64,000 nucleotides of DNA from Coriaria nepalensis. Its lineage: Eukaryota > Streptophyta > Magnoliopsida > Cucurbitales > Coriariaceae. A program made the position numbers and the translations under genes. The notes beneath the pieces are model-generated. The model did no database searches, was not told where the DNA came from, and worked only from the letters and a program-made list of their open reading frames with translations. Location of the stretch: NCBI GenBank assembly GCA_027186245.1, contig CP114497.1:379501-443500 (forward strand), read 5' to 3'. Within the stretch, counting starts at the first letter, position 1; each line of letters begins with the position of its first letter. This document shows positions 1 to 11,559 of the stretch, in pieces.

Positions 1-790
1 AAGCTCAGAAATTTGACAGCCTGTTCTTGAAGTAAGTCTTCACTCTTAGATTCTGATTGGTCTTTTGGTATTAGTAATCTTCCAAGTTACTTCTTTGTTA
101 ATGCTTTCGGTAATGTAATTAAAGCAAACTGTTAGGTTTAATTGTTTGATTCGAATTTACTAAAAAAATTTCAAATTTTAATATTTTTACCCATTTAAAA
201 ATTATAAATTAAAAAACATTATGCATTTATATAATTTTTACCTGTCCTACCACAAGCCACGTCGGATGTGATCTTTGTACAGCTTGACATTTGGTCGTTT
301 CGTTTATTTTATTTATTTATTTATTTATTTTGGATAAAACCAAAAAATCGATTCTAACAACGTGGGCTTCTCATTATAAAACAAGACGACGGCAATAATA
401 TTTTAGTATTCAACATTTTATATTTAAGATTAGTAAATAAATAAATAATAATAATATGTTTATTACATGTTGATGGATCTTAATACCACCATGCAAATTA
501 CGGGTGTCTAGTGCCGGCGAACACTCGGTCCGGAAGGACGATGAAAGTTTATAGTTTTCGGTGTCCGTGGTGGCCTGAAGTTGAACGGAGATTAGTCGGG
601 CAATAACTAAATAAAATGGAGGATTCAATAAGTAAATGTTTAATAATCAATTAACAATAATTTTTGTTACTTCTCCTAAAATGTAGGTTTTGATTTAGCC
701 AACCTCTTCCATTATAAAAGATCCAAAAATCCACATTTTTCGAACATTATTTACTACCTCTTAAGAAAAAAAAGGTTCCCATTTCTTGTA
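1..790. other. Intergenic region upstream of the hydrolase gene
   Basis: No gene is supported here. The stretch is AT-rich and contains an (ATTT)n microsatellite at about 304-331. A short open frame on the minus strand (410-628) has no recognisable domain and is probably chance. Part of it, about 543-610, resembles DNA in front of the second MYB gene near 28.23-28.31 kb (see findings). The last 100 bases before 791 should hold the promoter and leader of the hydrolase gene; a TATA-like run (attataaaag) lies at about 711-720. Confidence 0.6.
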
Positions 791-2334
791 ATGGCCTTCC
801 TTAAGCTTTCCGGCCTTCTTACCATTCTAGCCATCTTTCAACACCTTCTATCCGGTTTACTCTACTTGAACCGATTTCCACTCCTGATCAGCATCCAAGA
901 AACACTCTTGGCAATATGCTTCCGGTTTTACAGTCTTTCTCCCTGCACCGTCGATTTAGACGAGGAAACGACAATGCACTTCTGGGCGGCTAATCACCGT
1001 CGATTCGACAAACCCGATCTGGTAATGATCCATGGTTTTGGTGGCAATTCACGGTGGCAGTTTATTTTCCAAGTGGGCTCCTTATCTCGAAGCTTTAATC
1101 TGTATGTACCGGATTTATTGTTCTTCGGGAGATCTTACACGAACCGGTCGGACCGGACAGTGGTGTTTCAAGCGAAGTGTGTGGCCGAAGGGCTGAAGAG
1201 ATTGGGTGTGGACCGGTTCTCGATATACGGGCTTAGCTACGGCGGCTACGTGGCTTATTGGATGGCTGAGATGTATCCTAAGGAGGTGGGGAAGGTGGTG
1301 ATAGTGAGCAGTGGGATCGGATGGACACATGATAAGAGACAAGAGCACATTGAGAAGGTGGGACGAAATGTGATTGAGATTCTTATGCCGGAGAATCCAC
1401 ATGATCAACGGCTCCTCGGCAAAATGTCCATGCATAAACATGATCCTTGCAAGTGGGTCCCAGACTTTGTCCTCCGTAGATTCATCCACGTAAGTACCAC
1501 TGATCATAATGAAGGTATCAACTGAATCAGTTACATGCATGTAACAACTATACGAGATTATTTATCCTATTAGCCTATACAGTTCGGTGGTGTGGCCAAA
1601 AATTGTGGTCTCTGTTAAGACTGTTTTTGTGTGTGCTTATAATGCGGCGGCGTTTTAGGGCGTTAAGTGAAAAAGAAAAGGTTACTATTTATAGGGATAT
1701 AAATAAACGAATTCCTGTTTCAGATGAATAATGCTCACAAGAAGAAGAAACTGGACCTGCTGGACCACATACTATCCGACAAGCCAGATCCACAGAACCT
1801 ACCCGTTCTATCTCAGGTACTAGATAAGTTATGTTCACACTACATCATGAACTGTTAACATTGTATATAGAAATGTAACAACAATACCCATCATATCATA
1901 TGTAATACATAGTATTGAACAAATTTATTGTATGAATGAAAATATGGTAACTTACCCGGGTCTTGTGTCGTTCGGGTTGCCATAACCGCCCGACATCTGT
2001 TCGACCGGTCTGGAAAAACTGATACAAATTACAATTTGGTTTTTGTTTGAATGAAGGAAACGCTGGTCGTGTGGGGTGACAAGGATAGAGTGTTCCCTCT
2101 CTACTTGGCTAATGAATTGCAGAGGTCCTTTTATTTTATTTTTCTGTAACTCTTCATTTTCAATTGTTTTAATTGTTCTATTTACGAAGTTCTTGCTGTG
2201 ATTGGTGCAGGCATTTGGGGTCAAAGTCAAAGCTAGAGATAATCAAGGACGCGGGTCATGCTGTGAATTACGATTCACCTGATTTGCTCAATTCCTTAAT
2301 AAAATCATTTGTTCTTGGCTGCTCCGAAGTTTGA
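791..2334 (+). CDS. Alpha/beta-hydrolase fold protein
   Basis: Four exons are read at 791-1489, 1724-1816, 2057-2124 and 2211-2334, giving about 327 aa. The N-terminus (about residues 5-45) is hydrophobic and may be a signal anchor. The hydrolase core follows: an oxyanion-hole motif HGFGG near residue 82, the nucleophile elbow GLSYGG (Ser of GxSxG) near residue 153, the acid in GDKDRVFP (exon 3) and the catalytic His in DAGHAV (exon 4). This order is that of plant esterase/lipase-like hydrolases related to MEST and epoxide-hydrolase types. The substrate is unknown. Read-through of the first intron gives a truncated 244-residue frame, but the Asp and His lie downstream, so the spliced model is preferred. 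The fold is certain, the substrate is not. Confidence 0.85.
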
Positions 2335-2842
2335 ATTAAAAAAAAAAAAAAAAGAGTAGTAGCACATTGATGATAACGATCTCATTCCATTGTCGTTTTA
2401 TTACAAACATTTTGACGCTGTCACAGATTTATTCTCGACGACATGTTGTCTTACTGCAGTAATTAAAAATTAAAATTTGCGTTTTTTCCGCTAGATGTCA
2501 AAAGGGAACGCGTTAGAGCTATGTTCTGTACAGGTGGAAGCCATCTATGGGCGCAGATGCTTGGCGGTCTAGAACAGCTAACAGAGTATGCCGTGCTACA
2601 CCTGTCGTATGGTCATTGGTTGATTACAGTTTACTTACAGAGGCGCGCAGAAAGGCACTCCCGCGAAGTTGGTTTTTTTCTTTTTTTAATTGAAAAATTG
2701 ACTCCAGAAAGCTCACCGTCTACCGTCATCGGCGATTCGCCGGCTTCATCCAACCTTCGTGGCCACGAAAATGCGCCGCCATGTGTGCTCTACTTAAATG
2801 TAAGAAGTAAGGATTATAGCACCTTCTTCTCCAACATCAGCG
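2335..2842. other. Intergenic: hydrolase 3' end and SPL2 promoter
   Basis: A poly-A run at about 2337-2354 follows the hydrolase stop. The rest is the short spacer before the E3 ligase gene. An open frame at 2521-2985 runs through this spacer and into SPL2 in another frame; it has no domain and is treated as a shadow. Confidence 0.5.
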
Positions 2843-4928
2843 ATGGCCTCGCACGAGCAAGCCCTAGTTTCACTCCTCTCTCAACTCGCTCTCTCATTCG
2901 ACGGCGCCGTTTTGGGAGTTGCCCTAGCTTACGCCGCTGTACGCTCCGTCCTCAAATTCACCGCTTGCTCCTACGCCCTCCGTAAACTTCGTATTTCTCC
3001 TTCCCTTAAAGTCTCCGATCTCCGCTCTATCCTCGTCAATGAAGACTCGGATCAATCTGATTCCTCCGATCAGAAGCTCGTCATAGTTCGTGGTACTGTG
3101 GAGGCTAAATCAGCCGTGGAGGGAAACTGGAAGAGCTTAATGCCCTATGTGTTGGTTGCTGAGAAGTCCGGAGAGAGAGCCGTGGTTGTGCAAGAAACTA
3201 AATCGGTAAAGTTCCTTTCTTTCTATATTGTTTTCTTCCTCTTGTGAGTTTCCATAAAGTTCATTAATTGGATTGCTCATAAGTGAAACTTTGGCACGGA
3301 AGGAAAATTTGCAGTTTTATGTTCTAACAATTGCAGGGAAAAAAATTGTTGCTTGGAGAAACTGAATTGTGAGTTAGATTGTTCTGTGTTGTGGAGCGAA
3401 GTTGCGAACTATCGAAAAGTGTAGAGCTCTTTAGGCAATCTAAGTTTAACTAGGAAATGTTCAGGAAGATAATGATATAGTCAAAATTCGGTTTTTTCTT
3501 TTCCCTACTTATTTTGCAGTGCATATATAATGAATGGAAAGGGTTCTTTGGATGGACTTCTGATTTGCGCGCCCTTTTCACAAGATCCTGGAGAGAGCAA
3601 GAGTCGACCAAACTAAGAATGGTACGGCGTCTGTTATCCTTTGGCAGAGAAATTTCATGAGAAGTTTCCTAGTTTCTAATAATTGGTAAATGGTGTGTCG
3701 GTGACAATTGATAAATTCTTTTACAGGTTCCTTTTGTTCTTGTTGAAAGTGGTTCATGGTCGCCTTCTAATTTTGTTCTAGTGAACATGGATGGCTCTAG
3801 ACATCCCATTCCTCTTACTACAGTATACCATCAATTACAGCCCGTTGATGCTTCTCCTTATACATTTCTTCAAGCACTTTTTGGTCACCAATATCCTGTT
3901 AGTTCTCTAAATTCATTTTTTTTTCTTTTTTTTACTTCATTCCCGCCAAGAATTTTCGATCGTGAAGTTTGAAACTGATTTGATATTTTCTTTGTTCTCG
4001 TTTATGACTTTGTATATTTAAAAGGTTGGTCTTCTGGATGAGGAGAAAATCCTTCCATTAGGAAAGGATATTACAGCTGTTGGACTTTGTGCTTTTAGAA
4101 ATGGAATACCTGAGATCAAGTCATGCAAGGATATTCCCTATTTTCTGTAAGTATTTTTTACTGGACCACATTGCTTTTGCCAACTTTATATAATAGTCTA
4201 ACTCCTCGTACTAATCCATGGAAGTTGAAGTAATTGTACACAGTACTTATGTTTATTATGTCTCTTAAGCCTTTTTTTTTTTTCTTGGGAATAACCTATA
4301 GCATGACGCATGACCACTTATAGGTCTGAAATGACCAAGGATCAGATGGTTGTGGATCTTGCTTTCAGAACAACTGTTCTATTTTGGAGTGGTATTGTTC
4401 TCGGCTCAGTTTCAGTTGGTGTTCTTGGCTATGCCTTTGTAAGGTATGATTGTGCTGCTACCCGGAACCTCTGGTTTTATATACCCCTCCGTCTATTTAT
4501 TACCACCGTGCATCCTTGCATATATGCCCCCACATTTTTTCACTTTATCTTATGAATATCCATGGTCAGCTGTTCATAGTTCTATTGTTGTATGTTATAC
4601 CGAACTCATTGCTATATTAATAATCTTCAGAAACTGGAATAAGTGGAAAGATTGGACGCAACAAAGGCAAGCGCAACAATCACGGGGTAATGCTGGTTCT
4701 GATCCTAATCCTGATCCTCAAATTGCAGCAGATGAAGAAGCAGGAGATATTCCCGACGGTCAGTTGTGTGTTATATGTCTCATGAGAAGAAGACGATCTG
4801 CATTCATACCATGCGGGCATTTAGTCTGTTGCCAAAGATGTGCTATCTCAATCGAACAAGAATCAGCCCCTAAATGTCCTGTTTGCCGTCAACAAATCCG
4901 AACTTCAGTCCGGATATATGATACTTAA
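2843..4928 (+). CDS. SPL2: SP1-like RING-type E3 ubiquitin ligase, organelle outer membrane (SPL2 type)
   Basis: Six exons (2843-3205, 3520-3621, 3727-3897, 4025-4146, 4324-4443, 4631-4928) give 391 aa with consistent phases. Order of parts: an N-terminal hydrophobic segment (about residues 18-38); a GIDE/BAM-type intermembrane region carrying VPFVLVESG and the stretch around VGLLDEEK; a second membrane segment (about 269-291, FWSGIVLGSVSVGVLGYAF); and a C-terminal C3HC4 RING from about residue 339 (CVICL, PCGHLVC, CPVC). This is the MAPL/MUL1 and SP1 family, in which two membrane spans place the RING in the cytosol. SP1 acts on the chloroplast import machinery. The overall sequence suits SP1-LIKE 2 better than SP1, from memory of the family. 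The gene is complete. Confidence 0.88.
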
Positions 4929-6432
4929 AAGGGGGGGAAAATCTTTTGTGTATCAACTCTTGAGTTTGATTCCAGGGTAGAGTCTGTCTTTGAGTTTTCA
5001 TGTTAAATGTACATTAAAAAAAAAAAAGGCATTTGTTGCATATTTGTTAGCTTAGTCTATCAGACAATGACTCAGAGAAAATTGAAGAGTTAGATAATAC
5101 AATCTCCTTGCCTTTTTCCCTGCAACCTTTTTTATGTTGTTCTAATTGTTATGGCCCTTGATGTAGAAGGAAAGGCTGAAATCAAGTTTAAGAGAAAATC
5201 TAAATGGTGGATGAGAAAGCAACAGCGGTGGGTCCATGTTTAGTGCAAACAGGTACCGACCCTTACTTTTCCCTTAAAAAAACAGATGAAAAAATGGTCG
5301 ATATCAAAAAACAAGATTGAACACTTCATGATTCGGTAAGTAGCTTTAGATCCATATGATCAACAGGATTTTGATGATTTCAGCTGCGGCGTTAGACTTT
5401 TAAGTAACATCCGACAAGTCCGGTCCAGCTCCCAGACAACCGCTGATATATTATCTTCTTAAATCATTCGAGCATTTTATTAGAAGCATAGAGAGCGAAA
5501 TGGAATAGCATAACATAATCTCTATTATATATTATCTTCTTAAACTAAGATTAAAAGTAGTAGAATCGGGAATCCTATGCCTTCTTGGTACTGGGGCCCC
5601 ACCACTCATTGTAGTATTGATTGAAGAGAAAGATGAGGATTTGTCAACTACTTCGCATCTAAGATTAGCTAAGTTTCAACCACATTCACAAACCCAACTT
5701 GAGATTGGTTTTTTCTTTGGCAAAGTTGAAGGTGCAACCTTTTTTTTTTTTACATGATATATTAAGTACAAGTCTACAAGAGGAGTTGTCTTGTTTCACT
5801 TTTGGAGATTTGGAGGACACAGTAAAAAAAAAAACAATTATCCGATATAAATACCGATTAAAAAAACTAATTTATATATTTAAAAACTATTGGGTTAAGT
5901 ATCCCCTAAACCAACATCATTCTGTCTCAATAATTTCCTCTTCCTGTCAAACATTTGACCTTGTCATTAATGTCTGAATCTTGGATCTCGTACAATTATT
6001 ATTTGTATCCAACCAAGTCATAGGTATCTCTGCATTTTTTTTCTTTCTTTCTTTTGGTTCCTTAGTGGCTGCAATTAATGGTTGACCCTGCCAACTTCCA
6101 GCAGGAATATGCATTCAGATTCCGGTGGTGGATCCCACATTTTTTTCTTTTTATTTCCCTCTTCCTCTCATGTTAGTGCATAATTAGTAGTAGTGCATTA
6201 CTACTTAAAAGTTTTATGCTGTAGTTCTAGAGAGTAGACATACACAGTTAGACCTGACAGAAGAAGATGAAGATTAGACAAAAACTTGAACACATTGACA
6301 TATTTTCAAAAGTAGCTAAAACAACTCAACATATCAAGCAGTCAACAAGTACACAAGATTGCAAGACATTAAGCCTTTTTTTTTTTTGGGACAAGATTAT
6401 AGCTTTTTTAGAACCCTTTTTTTCCTTTTTTC
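4929..6432. other. Intergenic region between convergent SPL2 and NSP1
   Basis: About 1.5 kb lies between two genes that point at each other, so it holds two 3' ends. It is AT-rich with poly-A and poly-T runs (about 5014-5027, 5740-5751, 6378-6389). Open frames at 5699-5977 and 6267-6452 show no domains. No RNA gene or repeat was recognised. Confidence 0.5.
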
Positions 6433-8112
6433 TTAGCTGCTTTCTGGTTTGACAGTGAGCTTCCACAATGAACAGAAGCTAACTGGCTGCCCTTTCCACC
6501 ACAATCCCACACACCCATCTTTCTCATCAAATCTCATTTCCCAGTTACTATCATACCTCCTCAACAAAGCCCTACCTCCATCAACTACATCTCCTCCAAA
6601 CACTTCCCTTATAAAACCCACTTTCCTCATTCTCTCACACCATTTCTCCTTCTCCTCATTCATCTCCCCTTTGTTTGTCAATGCTTTTGCTGCCTCCCCT
6701 TCCATCACTTTCCTCTCATCACTCTCCCTCCCTTTAAAAGCCGAGCTCGTCGAATCCAAGAACCTCCATAACCACTCTACTCTCCGAGAAAAACCCGTGT
6801 CGAATTCCCCGCAGTTATTACAACTACATTCCGTATTGTTCTCGCTTAGTATCACACCCTTCGGCTTCATTTTCCGTAACGTCTTCAAAAACTCCGTCCT
6901 TTCGTCCAGCGTGTTATGGTTCAGATGGTGGGCCCGGAATTGCACGCAAACAATTAACACCTCGTTTGGGGATGATTTGTCGATGGCATGAGCGTCTAGA
7001 GTTTGTAACGCACGGTTATCGAGCCGGTTGATTTGTAAATTGATGTTCATTGACTTTGCAAAGGTAAGAAGCCGGGACGAAACATTATCACCGGGCGGAG
7101 CGATCGAGAATGGAGGTTCCATGGGCCCCTTATCGACTGTCGGCCCAATAACCGTGAGTCGGATTAAAGGCGGTGGCCCACCAGACCGACGGGTCAATGC
7201 CTCTAGTAATGTGGGCCATTGGACACCGTGAGATACCCCGATATCGACAATGTGTAGATTCTTCGAACGGTCCGGTTCTTCGGATAGAATTTGAAGGATG
7301 GAAGAATTTGCAATGTTGTTAGGGAAGGCGAACCATGGACTTACCTCGTGGAATTTGATCAGTGATTGTTGGAAGAGGCGGGGATTGGTCGTGGCGAATG
7401 TGATGGGAGATGTTGCAGTGGAAGAGGAGGAGGAGGAGGAGGAGGAGGAGAGGTGGTGGGTCAGAGCACGGTATCCATGGGCCGCCAGGCGGTGGTTGGA
7501 GTCGCCAGAAACTGACGCGAGTTCCCGGAGAACGTAGAGGAGGTGCTGTACTTTTGGGAGGTCACCGGAAGTTATGGCGGTTGCACACGGGTTGAGTAAC
7601 TGCTCGGCCCAGCTCCCTTCCTTGTTATTACTGTTATTACCGTTATTATTATTACTTCCATTGGCCTTACCTGAATTCCTCCTGTTCCCTCCAACAGACT
7701 TCTTCACTGCCGCCTGCCGGCTCGGTTGATTCTTCCCAGTCGGGTTTTGGGAAATTTTGGCCATTTCATTATCATGAGGGGTTTTTCGCTTCTTGGGGAG
7801 ATCGGAAGGTTGTGATTGGACGATGGAGATATCGGTTCTGGGTGGCGCTGGGCTGGTTGAGGTGGCGGCGATGGGGGGGCTGTGGAGAGAAGTGATAGTG
7901 CTCCTATTGTTGATCAGATCTTGCTGGCCTAGATTGTCTTGGCTTTCATCCCATAAGTGATAGCAATTGATCATATGAGGAGTAGCTGTGGAGTAAGGTT
8001 CATCTAGGAAAGATGAGAAGAATGGGACTGAATCTTCTAACCAGTCTAAGATGTGATCTGAAGGGTGGTGAAGTTGGTGCTGGTGGTTTGTTGCAGCTTC
8101 TTCAATTGTCAT
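6433..8112 (-). CDS. NSP1: GRAS transcription factor, NODULATION SIGNALING PATHWAY 1 type
   Basis: This is an intronless frame of 559 aa, the usual length and structure for NSP1. The N-terminus carries DHILDWLEDSVPFFSSFLDEPY, then a basic, Asn-rich linker with DLPKKRK and NGSNNNNGNNSNNKEGSWAE. These are strongly NSP1-like. The GRAS domain follows from about residue 166: leucine heptad I (WAEQLLNPCATAI, QHLLYVLRELAS), the VHIID-equivalent LHIVDIGVSHGVQWP near residue 286, and a C-terminal SAW region ending CVGLWWKGQPVSFCSLWKL. A poly-Ser run lies near residue 220. In legumes NSP1 acts with NSP2 downstream of the symbiosis signal; in non-nodulators the same gene is tied to strigolactone biosynthesis and mycorrhiza, so its presence does not show nodulation. 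The family call is firm. Confidence 0.92.
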   Translation of the reverse strand: MTIEEAATNHQHQLHHPSDHILDWLEDSVPFFSSFLDEPYSTATPHMINCYHLWDESQDNLGQQDLINNRSTITSLHSPPIAATSTSPAPPRTDISIVQSQPSDLPKKRKTPHDNEMAKISQNPTGKNQPSRQAAVKKSVGGNRRNSGKANGSNNNNGNNSNNKEGSWAEQLLNPCATAITSGDLPKVQHLLYVLRELASVSGDSNHRLAAHGYRALTHHLSSSSSSSSSSTATSPITFATTNPRLFQQSLIKFHEVSPWFAFPNNIANSSILQILSEEPDRSKNLHIVDIGVSHGVQWPTLLEALTRRSGGPPPLIRLTVIGPTVDKGPMEPPFSIAPPGDNVSSRLLTFAKSMNINLQINRLDNRALQTLDAHAIDKSSPNEVLIVCVQFRAHHLNHNTLDERTEFLKTLRKMKPKGVILSENNTECSCNNCGEFDTGFSRRVEWLWRFLDSTSSAFKGRESDERKVMEGEAAKALTNKGEMNEEKEKWCERMRKVGFIREVFGGDVVDGGRALLRRYDSNWEMRFDEKDGCVGLWWKGQPVSFCSLWKLTVKPESS

Positions 8113-9526
8113 TCTGTTTAATCTAGAGAAAGAAACTATGAACAGAGAGGGAATGGGGTTCTAAGCTCTTCTTCTTCTTCTTCTTCTCTCTCCTCTGGGA
8201 GGTGATTAAGGGAGTGAGACTGTTTGATCATTGACCAAAACAAAAGTTGATGCTAGTCACAAAAGAGTTTTAGGGGGCACTAGTACCTTTGATTATTACT
8301 AATCTTTCTTTCTATTGGTTATTGAAAGAGACAAATGAGAGAATTTTCTAATGCAATTGCTGTGCTGTTGTTTTGGAGTATTTAATGTTTTTTCTCTGTT
8401 TATTATTATTATTATTATTATTTTTTTTTTCAATGTCAATATAGAAATGGTCACTTGGGATCTATGAGAGCAAGGAGTTGGGCAAGGAATCTATGAAATT
8501 TGTAAATTATTAAATTGTAAAGAGACAGCATACTTCATTAAAATTAGTATAATCACAAACACAAAGTCTCTGTTTTTGCCAAGTTTCTTGTGCCTTTGGG
8601 AAGACTTAAATAATTATAATTAATACTTATTTTTTTTTAATAATTATAATAAATATTTATATTTAAATTTAAATTATAATAAATTCTTAATTTTATTTAT
8701 ATTATTACTCATTTTAATTTTAATTTGATATTTTTAATCTTATTTATTTATTTTATCCCATTATCTACTACCACCCTCATTTTTCATTACTACTATTGCC
8801 AACCTCTACCATTAATAAAAAAAAAATACTAAATTTTAATATTTAAAATTAATTATTTAATATTTAAGAGATAGAAAGAGAAAGAGTAAATAATTAAATT
8901 TTTAATATTTTTATATCGGTGGTAGAAATTAACAATAGTAGTGATGGAGAATGGTAGTGATATTTGCTACAAAAGAGAGTGATAGTGACCAGCAAATAAT
9001 TTGTGCTAAATTTTGAGAGTTAATCTTAATTTCTCATTTATTTTTCTTAAAAATTCAAATCTGATAAGATTTTTGATTATTCGAATTTTCAATCTTTCAT
9101 CTAAGAGTCAAAATTATTTACATTCTTTTTATATGGAATGTTACAAGGAGGTGCACATTCTTATGTACTTGAAGGAGAAAATGTTACAAGAAATTAGTGA
9201 GGCAATTAAGATAGAACGTTACAAAATAAATACTAATTATGATAATAATTGTACAACACCAATGTTTTATTGATTAATATTTAATTTATTTATAATTAAA
9301 AAAAAATATATAATTATTATAAGAGAATTTTGTATATATTTATATTAATTTATAATTATATCACTAACTTCAATAAAAATATGACACATTGTTATATTTA
9401 TAAGACTATAGAATAACGATCATGTACGAACAAAAAAAAATTCTCAGATCAGTACTTTAATTTTGAAAACAAAGCATATAAATTTATTTGATCAAAACAA
9501 AATCTTGCTCGATCGAATATTTATCC
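8113..9526. other. NSP1 promoter and AT-rich spacer
   Basis: The NSP1 leader contains a CTT/CT-rich tract at about 8167-8191 (purine-rich in the mRNA sense). A (TTA)n microsatellite lies at about 8402-8422. From about 8600 to 9450 the DNA is extremely AT-rich, with simple TTAAT/ATTTA-like runs and no domain-bearing frame; the frame at 9013-9273 is not convincing. Confidence 0.5.
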
Positions 9527-10153
9527 TTATCCACTTCCGCCGAGAAGCTTCTTAAGCTTCACAACTTGAGCATGATCAAGAAGAGTGGTCTGCTCCACTA
9601 CTGAAGAAGGCAGATTATTACCAAACAAAGCTGAGATGGTGGTCTGAACCCCAGGATCTGGGCTGCTAAAGGTAACGAAAGCGGTAGCGTTTTTCCCGCT
9701 AGAATTTAGTGAGAAATGAAGCAATCCTTGTGGGAAAATCATGACATCTCCCTTGGAGAGTTCCTTCATATAGACATTGTTAGCTGACGAAATAAATCCG
9801 AAAGTGACCGTGCCTTCCAGCATAAAAACAGCTTCCGTGGCTCCTCGATGAGTATGAGGCGGAAAAAAACCACCTGGGACATAGTCCGCTCGAGCAAATG
9901 AAAGCCCAAGCCCGTTTACGGCTGGAAACTGACCGACAAACGCAATCGTCACGCCAGCTTTGATCAGGTTTGTTATGTTTCCGGCATTTCTGAAACCCGA
10001 AAACACAAAGTCATCAGCTGTTAGATTTGCAGGGTTCTTGCAAGGGTAGCCCGAAGGACTATCCGGGCCGTTCAGGTCCGCAACACAAAAGTCTTGGACC
10101 GAAGCACTGGAGACGGAAAAGAGAAGGAAAACAAAAAACAAGATCAGAGACAT
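9527..10153 (-). CDS. Germin-like protein (copy 1 of a tandem pair)
   Basis: A single-exon 208-aa secreted cupin, the usual germin length. A signal peptide (about residues 1-18, ending SVSSA) is followed by the germin N-terminus with paired cysteines (DFCVADL and YPCKNP). Cupin box 1 is PGGFFPPHTHRGATEAV, with metal ligands His, His and Glu. Box 2 is [16 protein letters not shown], with the fourth His. The KGD tripeptide precedes box 2. All four Mn ligands are present. The usual Pro after HTH is Arg here. Such proteins are apoplastic oligomers, some with superoxide dismutase or auxin-binding-like (ABP19) assignments; enzyme activity cannot be read from sequence. A TATA-like element (TATATAAA on the minus strand) lies at about 10188-10195. 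A second copy lies about 780 bp upstream in the same orientation. Confidence 0.92.
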   Translation of the reverse strand: MSLILFFVFLLFSVSSASVQDFCVADLNGPDSPSGYPCKNPANLTADDFVFSGFRNAGNITNLIKAGVTIAFVGQFPAVNGLGLSFARADYVPGGFFPPHTHRGATEAVFMLEGTVTFGFISSANNVYMKELSKGDVMIFPQGLLHFSLNSSGKNATAFVTFSSPDPGVQTTISALFGNNLPSSVVEQTTLLDHAQVVKLKKLLGGSG

Positions 10154-10932
10154 GTTCGGATGGATTTTCTGAATGGATTTGTAAACGTTTATATAGAATA
10201 TATATAGATAGAATTTATAGATAAGCTATAATTAGTCATAAATGAGAACCACAATTCTCTCTTTCTTTTTTTGGTAGGTAAGAATTCCATCTAAAGCAAA
10301 GAAAATTTACACAATTTGAAACAACATTACTGTTGCATTATTTCAAAGCAAAGATCACTGTCATCTAAATTAAAATGTACTCTTCAATCTAAATTTAAAA
10401 AAATTTTAAAAAATGTACTGTTCATCAATGAAAGAAACTAGACAGCAACTTTCAGAATTGTATTATGTATGAACCAATGTTAGATTACATAGAAGTTATA
10501 ATGACATAGGGATCAATATCGACCCGTTATTTTTCAATCCCGATGTTGATATTTCTAAACGTCAGAACAACCACATGTAAAAATGATGAAGATCTACAGA
10601 GATTTGAGGAAGGAATTCCATTGATTTAGGGGACGTGTTCGGGTTCGATAAGTAATATTAAGACAGATCGACATGATATGATGATACGGTTTTGTCTTGA
10701 TAGTTAGCCGTTAAAGTTGAATATGTCTAAGAATATAAGCAATATGTATGTGAAATCAAACATTATTCATTGGTTATGGCAAACGTATTGACACTTCAAT
10801 TTTGATCACAAAGCATATAATTTTATTACTAACAATGACTGGAAAGAAGCAACAAAATGATCATAAAAATCTAAAAAACACGAGGAGTGAGCTCCAGTGC
10901 AAACAAATTATTGTCTTGTCCCTTAAATAATC
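10154..10932. other. Spacer between the two germin-like genes
   Basis: This holds the promoter of the downstream germin-like gene and the 3' region of the other. No further gene, RNA or recognisable mobile element was seen. Confidence 0.5.
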
Positions 10933-11559
10933 CTAACCAGTTCCACCAAGAACACCCTTAAGCTTCTTAACCTGAGCATCATCAAGAAAAGTGGTCGCCT
11001 CCACCAATTTAGAGGGCAGATTATTAGCGAACAACGCGAAATCCGTAATCTGAAGCCCAGGATTCGGGCTGCTAAAGCTAGCAAAAGCAATAGCAGTCCT
11101 CCCTCCAGCATTTACTTGGAAATGAAGCAACCCTTGTGGGAAAACAAAGATATCTCCCTTGAATACTTTCTTCACATATACTTCATTTGCAGATGACACA
11201 AACCCGGCCAGGATCGTACCTCGCACCGTCAAAAGTACTTCAGAAGCTCCTGGATGAGTGTGAAACGGTATAACACCACCTGGAGCCAAGTCTAATCGAG
11301 CAAGGGAAAGCCCAAGTCCGTTCAGGCCTGGAAACTGTCCAACAAATGCAGGTGTCACGGCAGCTTTGATTATGGTTTTCGTGTTTCCGGCAAGTCTTAG
11401 GCCTGAAAACACGAAGTCATCGACCGTTACGTTTGCAGGATTTTTGCAAGCGTAGCCTGCTGGAGTATCTGCACCTTTTAAGTCCGCAACACAAAAGTCT
11501 TGGACTGAGGCATTGGAGACGGAGAAGAGAAGGAAAGCTAGAAAGCAGACTATAGACAT
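10933..11559 (-). CDS. Germin-like protein (copy 2 of a tandem pair)
   Basis: A single-exon 208-aa protein, collinear with the copy at 9527-10153 and clearly its tandem paralogue. The signal peptide runs to about residue 18. Box 1 is [16 protein letters not shown] and box 2 is [16 protein letters not shown], so both keep the His-His-Glu and His metal ligands. Unlike copy 1, the canonical Pro after HTH is retained. KGD precedes box 2. The N-terminal cysteine pair is conserved (DFCVADL, YACKNP). A TATA-like signal (TCTATAAAC on the minus strand) lies near 11602-11610. It is predicted to be a secreted cell-wall cupin, probably of the ABP19-like group. The pair differ at many residues, so the duplication is not very recent. 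Confidence 0.92.
   Translation of the reverse strand: MSIVCFLAFLLFSVSNASVQDFCVADLKGADTPAGYACKNPANVTVDDFVFSGLRLAGNTKTIIKAAVTPAFVGQFPGLNGLGLSLARLDLAPGGVIPFHTHPGASEVLLTVRGTILAGFVSSANEVYVKKVFKGDIFVFPQGLLHFQVNAGGRTAIAFASFSSPNPGLQITDFALFANNLPSKLVEATTFLDDAQVKKLKGVLGGTG

Noticed and set aside
410..628. 72-residue frame on the minus strand
   Set aside because: No domain is visible and part of it is a non-coding block shared with DNA upstream of the MYB genes.
1115..1540. 141-residue frame antisense to the hydrolase
   Set aside because: A shadow of the hydrolase exon with no domain.
2521..2985. 154-residue frame overlapping the SPL2 start
   Set aside because: It has no recognisable domain, continues in a different frame into SPL2 exon 1, and the SPL2 frame carries strong homology.
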